From the NCBI GenBank assembly GCA_002372325.1, contig DFFT01000172.1, forward strand, positions 1 through 5,095: a DNA stretch of 5,095 bases, in the 5' to 3' direction. The translations under genes were made by a program, and so were the position numbers. This DNA is from Succinivibrionaceae bacterium UBA3769. GTDB taxonomy: Bacteria > Pseudomonadota > Gammaproteobacteria > Enterobacterales > Succinivibrionaceae. Shown here piece by piece: positions 5,078 to 5,095 of this stretch; within the stretch, counting starts at the first letter, position 1; the number at the start of each line of letters is the position of its first letter. A model generated the notes under the pieces. It was not told the DNA's origin. It searched no databases and saw only the letters and a program-made list of their open reading frames with translations.

Positions 5078-5095
5078 TTGGTTAATTTAGTTTGT

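Noticed and set aside
1..5095. A previously undescribed multi-gene system
   Set aside because: Only three real genes are supported: two exported proteins in convergent orientation and one IS transposase. Nothing couples them as a defence, toxin-antitoxin or biosynthetic unit.

Overview
The window has three confident genes. A plus-strand gene encodes an exported, cysteine-rich Sel1-repeat protein (341-1753). Convergent to it is a minus-strand gene for an exported protein with a C-terminal LprI/DUF1311-type domain (2066-2917). Beyond that lies an insertion sequence whose single minus-strand gene encodes an IS4/IS1634-type DDE transposase (3011-4915). No replication, defence, CRISPR or RNA gene is visible. 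Sec-type signal peptides, strong Shine-Dalgarno sites and sigma70-like promoter hexamers point to a Gram-negative bacterium. GC-rich genes beside an AT-richer IS, plus the style of the proteins, make me think of a gut gammaproteobacterium such as the Succinivibrionaceae. That placement is an impression, not a demonstration.

Layout. Bases 1-340 hold an open frame that may be the tail of an upstream gene (2-184), a two-copy 17-bp tandem repeat, and a consensus -10 hexamer buried in a palindrome before the Sel1 gene. The Sel1 gene follows, with a good ribosome site and a GTG start. The 312-base convergent gap (1754-2065) carries what looks like a decayed extra Sel1 repeat in another frame, a weak plus-strand terminator and a good minus-strand terminator. 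The lprI-like gene has its start near 2917. Within about 25-40 bases upstream of that start the sequence turns AT-rich and becomes the IS: a perfect 27-bp palindrome, the transposase gene, a structured leader with direct repeats, and a textbook TTGACA-N17-TATAAT promoter.

How the parts may relate. The Sel1 and LprI-like proteins are both predicted to be exported and cysteine-bearing, so both probably act in the periplasm or at the cell surface. Convergent orientation gives no operon evidence linking them. The IS sits just upstream of the lprI-like gene and is transcribed in the same direction, so it has probably separated that gene from its native promoter and may now drive it by read-through. 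I found no convincing new multi-gene system. The best leads are the hidden Sel1 remnant, the unrecognised N-terminal region of the LprI-like protein, and the IS-lprI junction.
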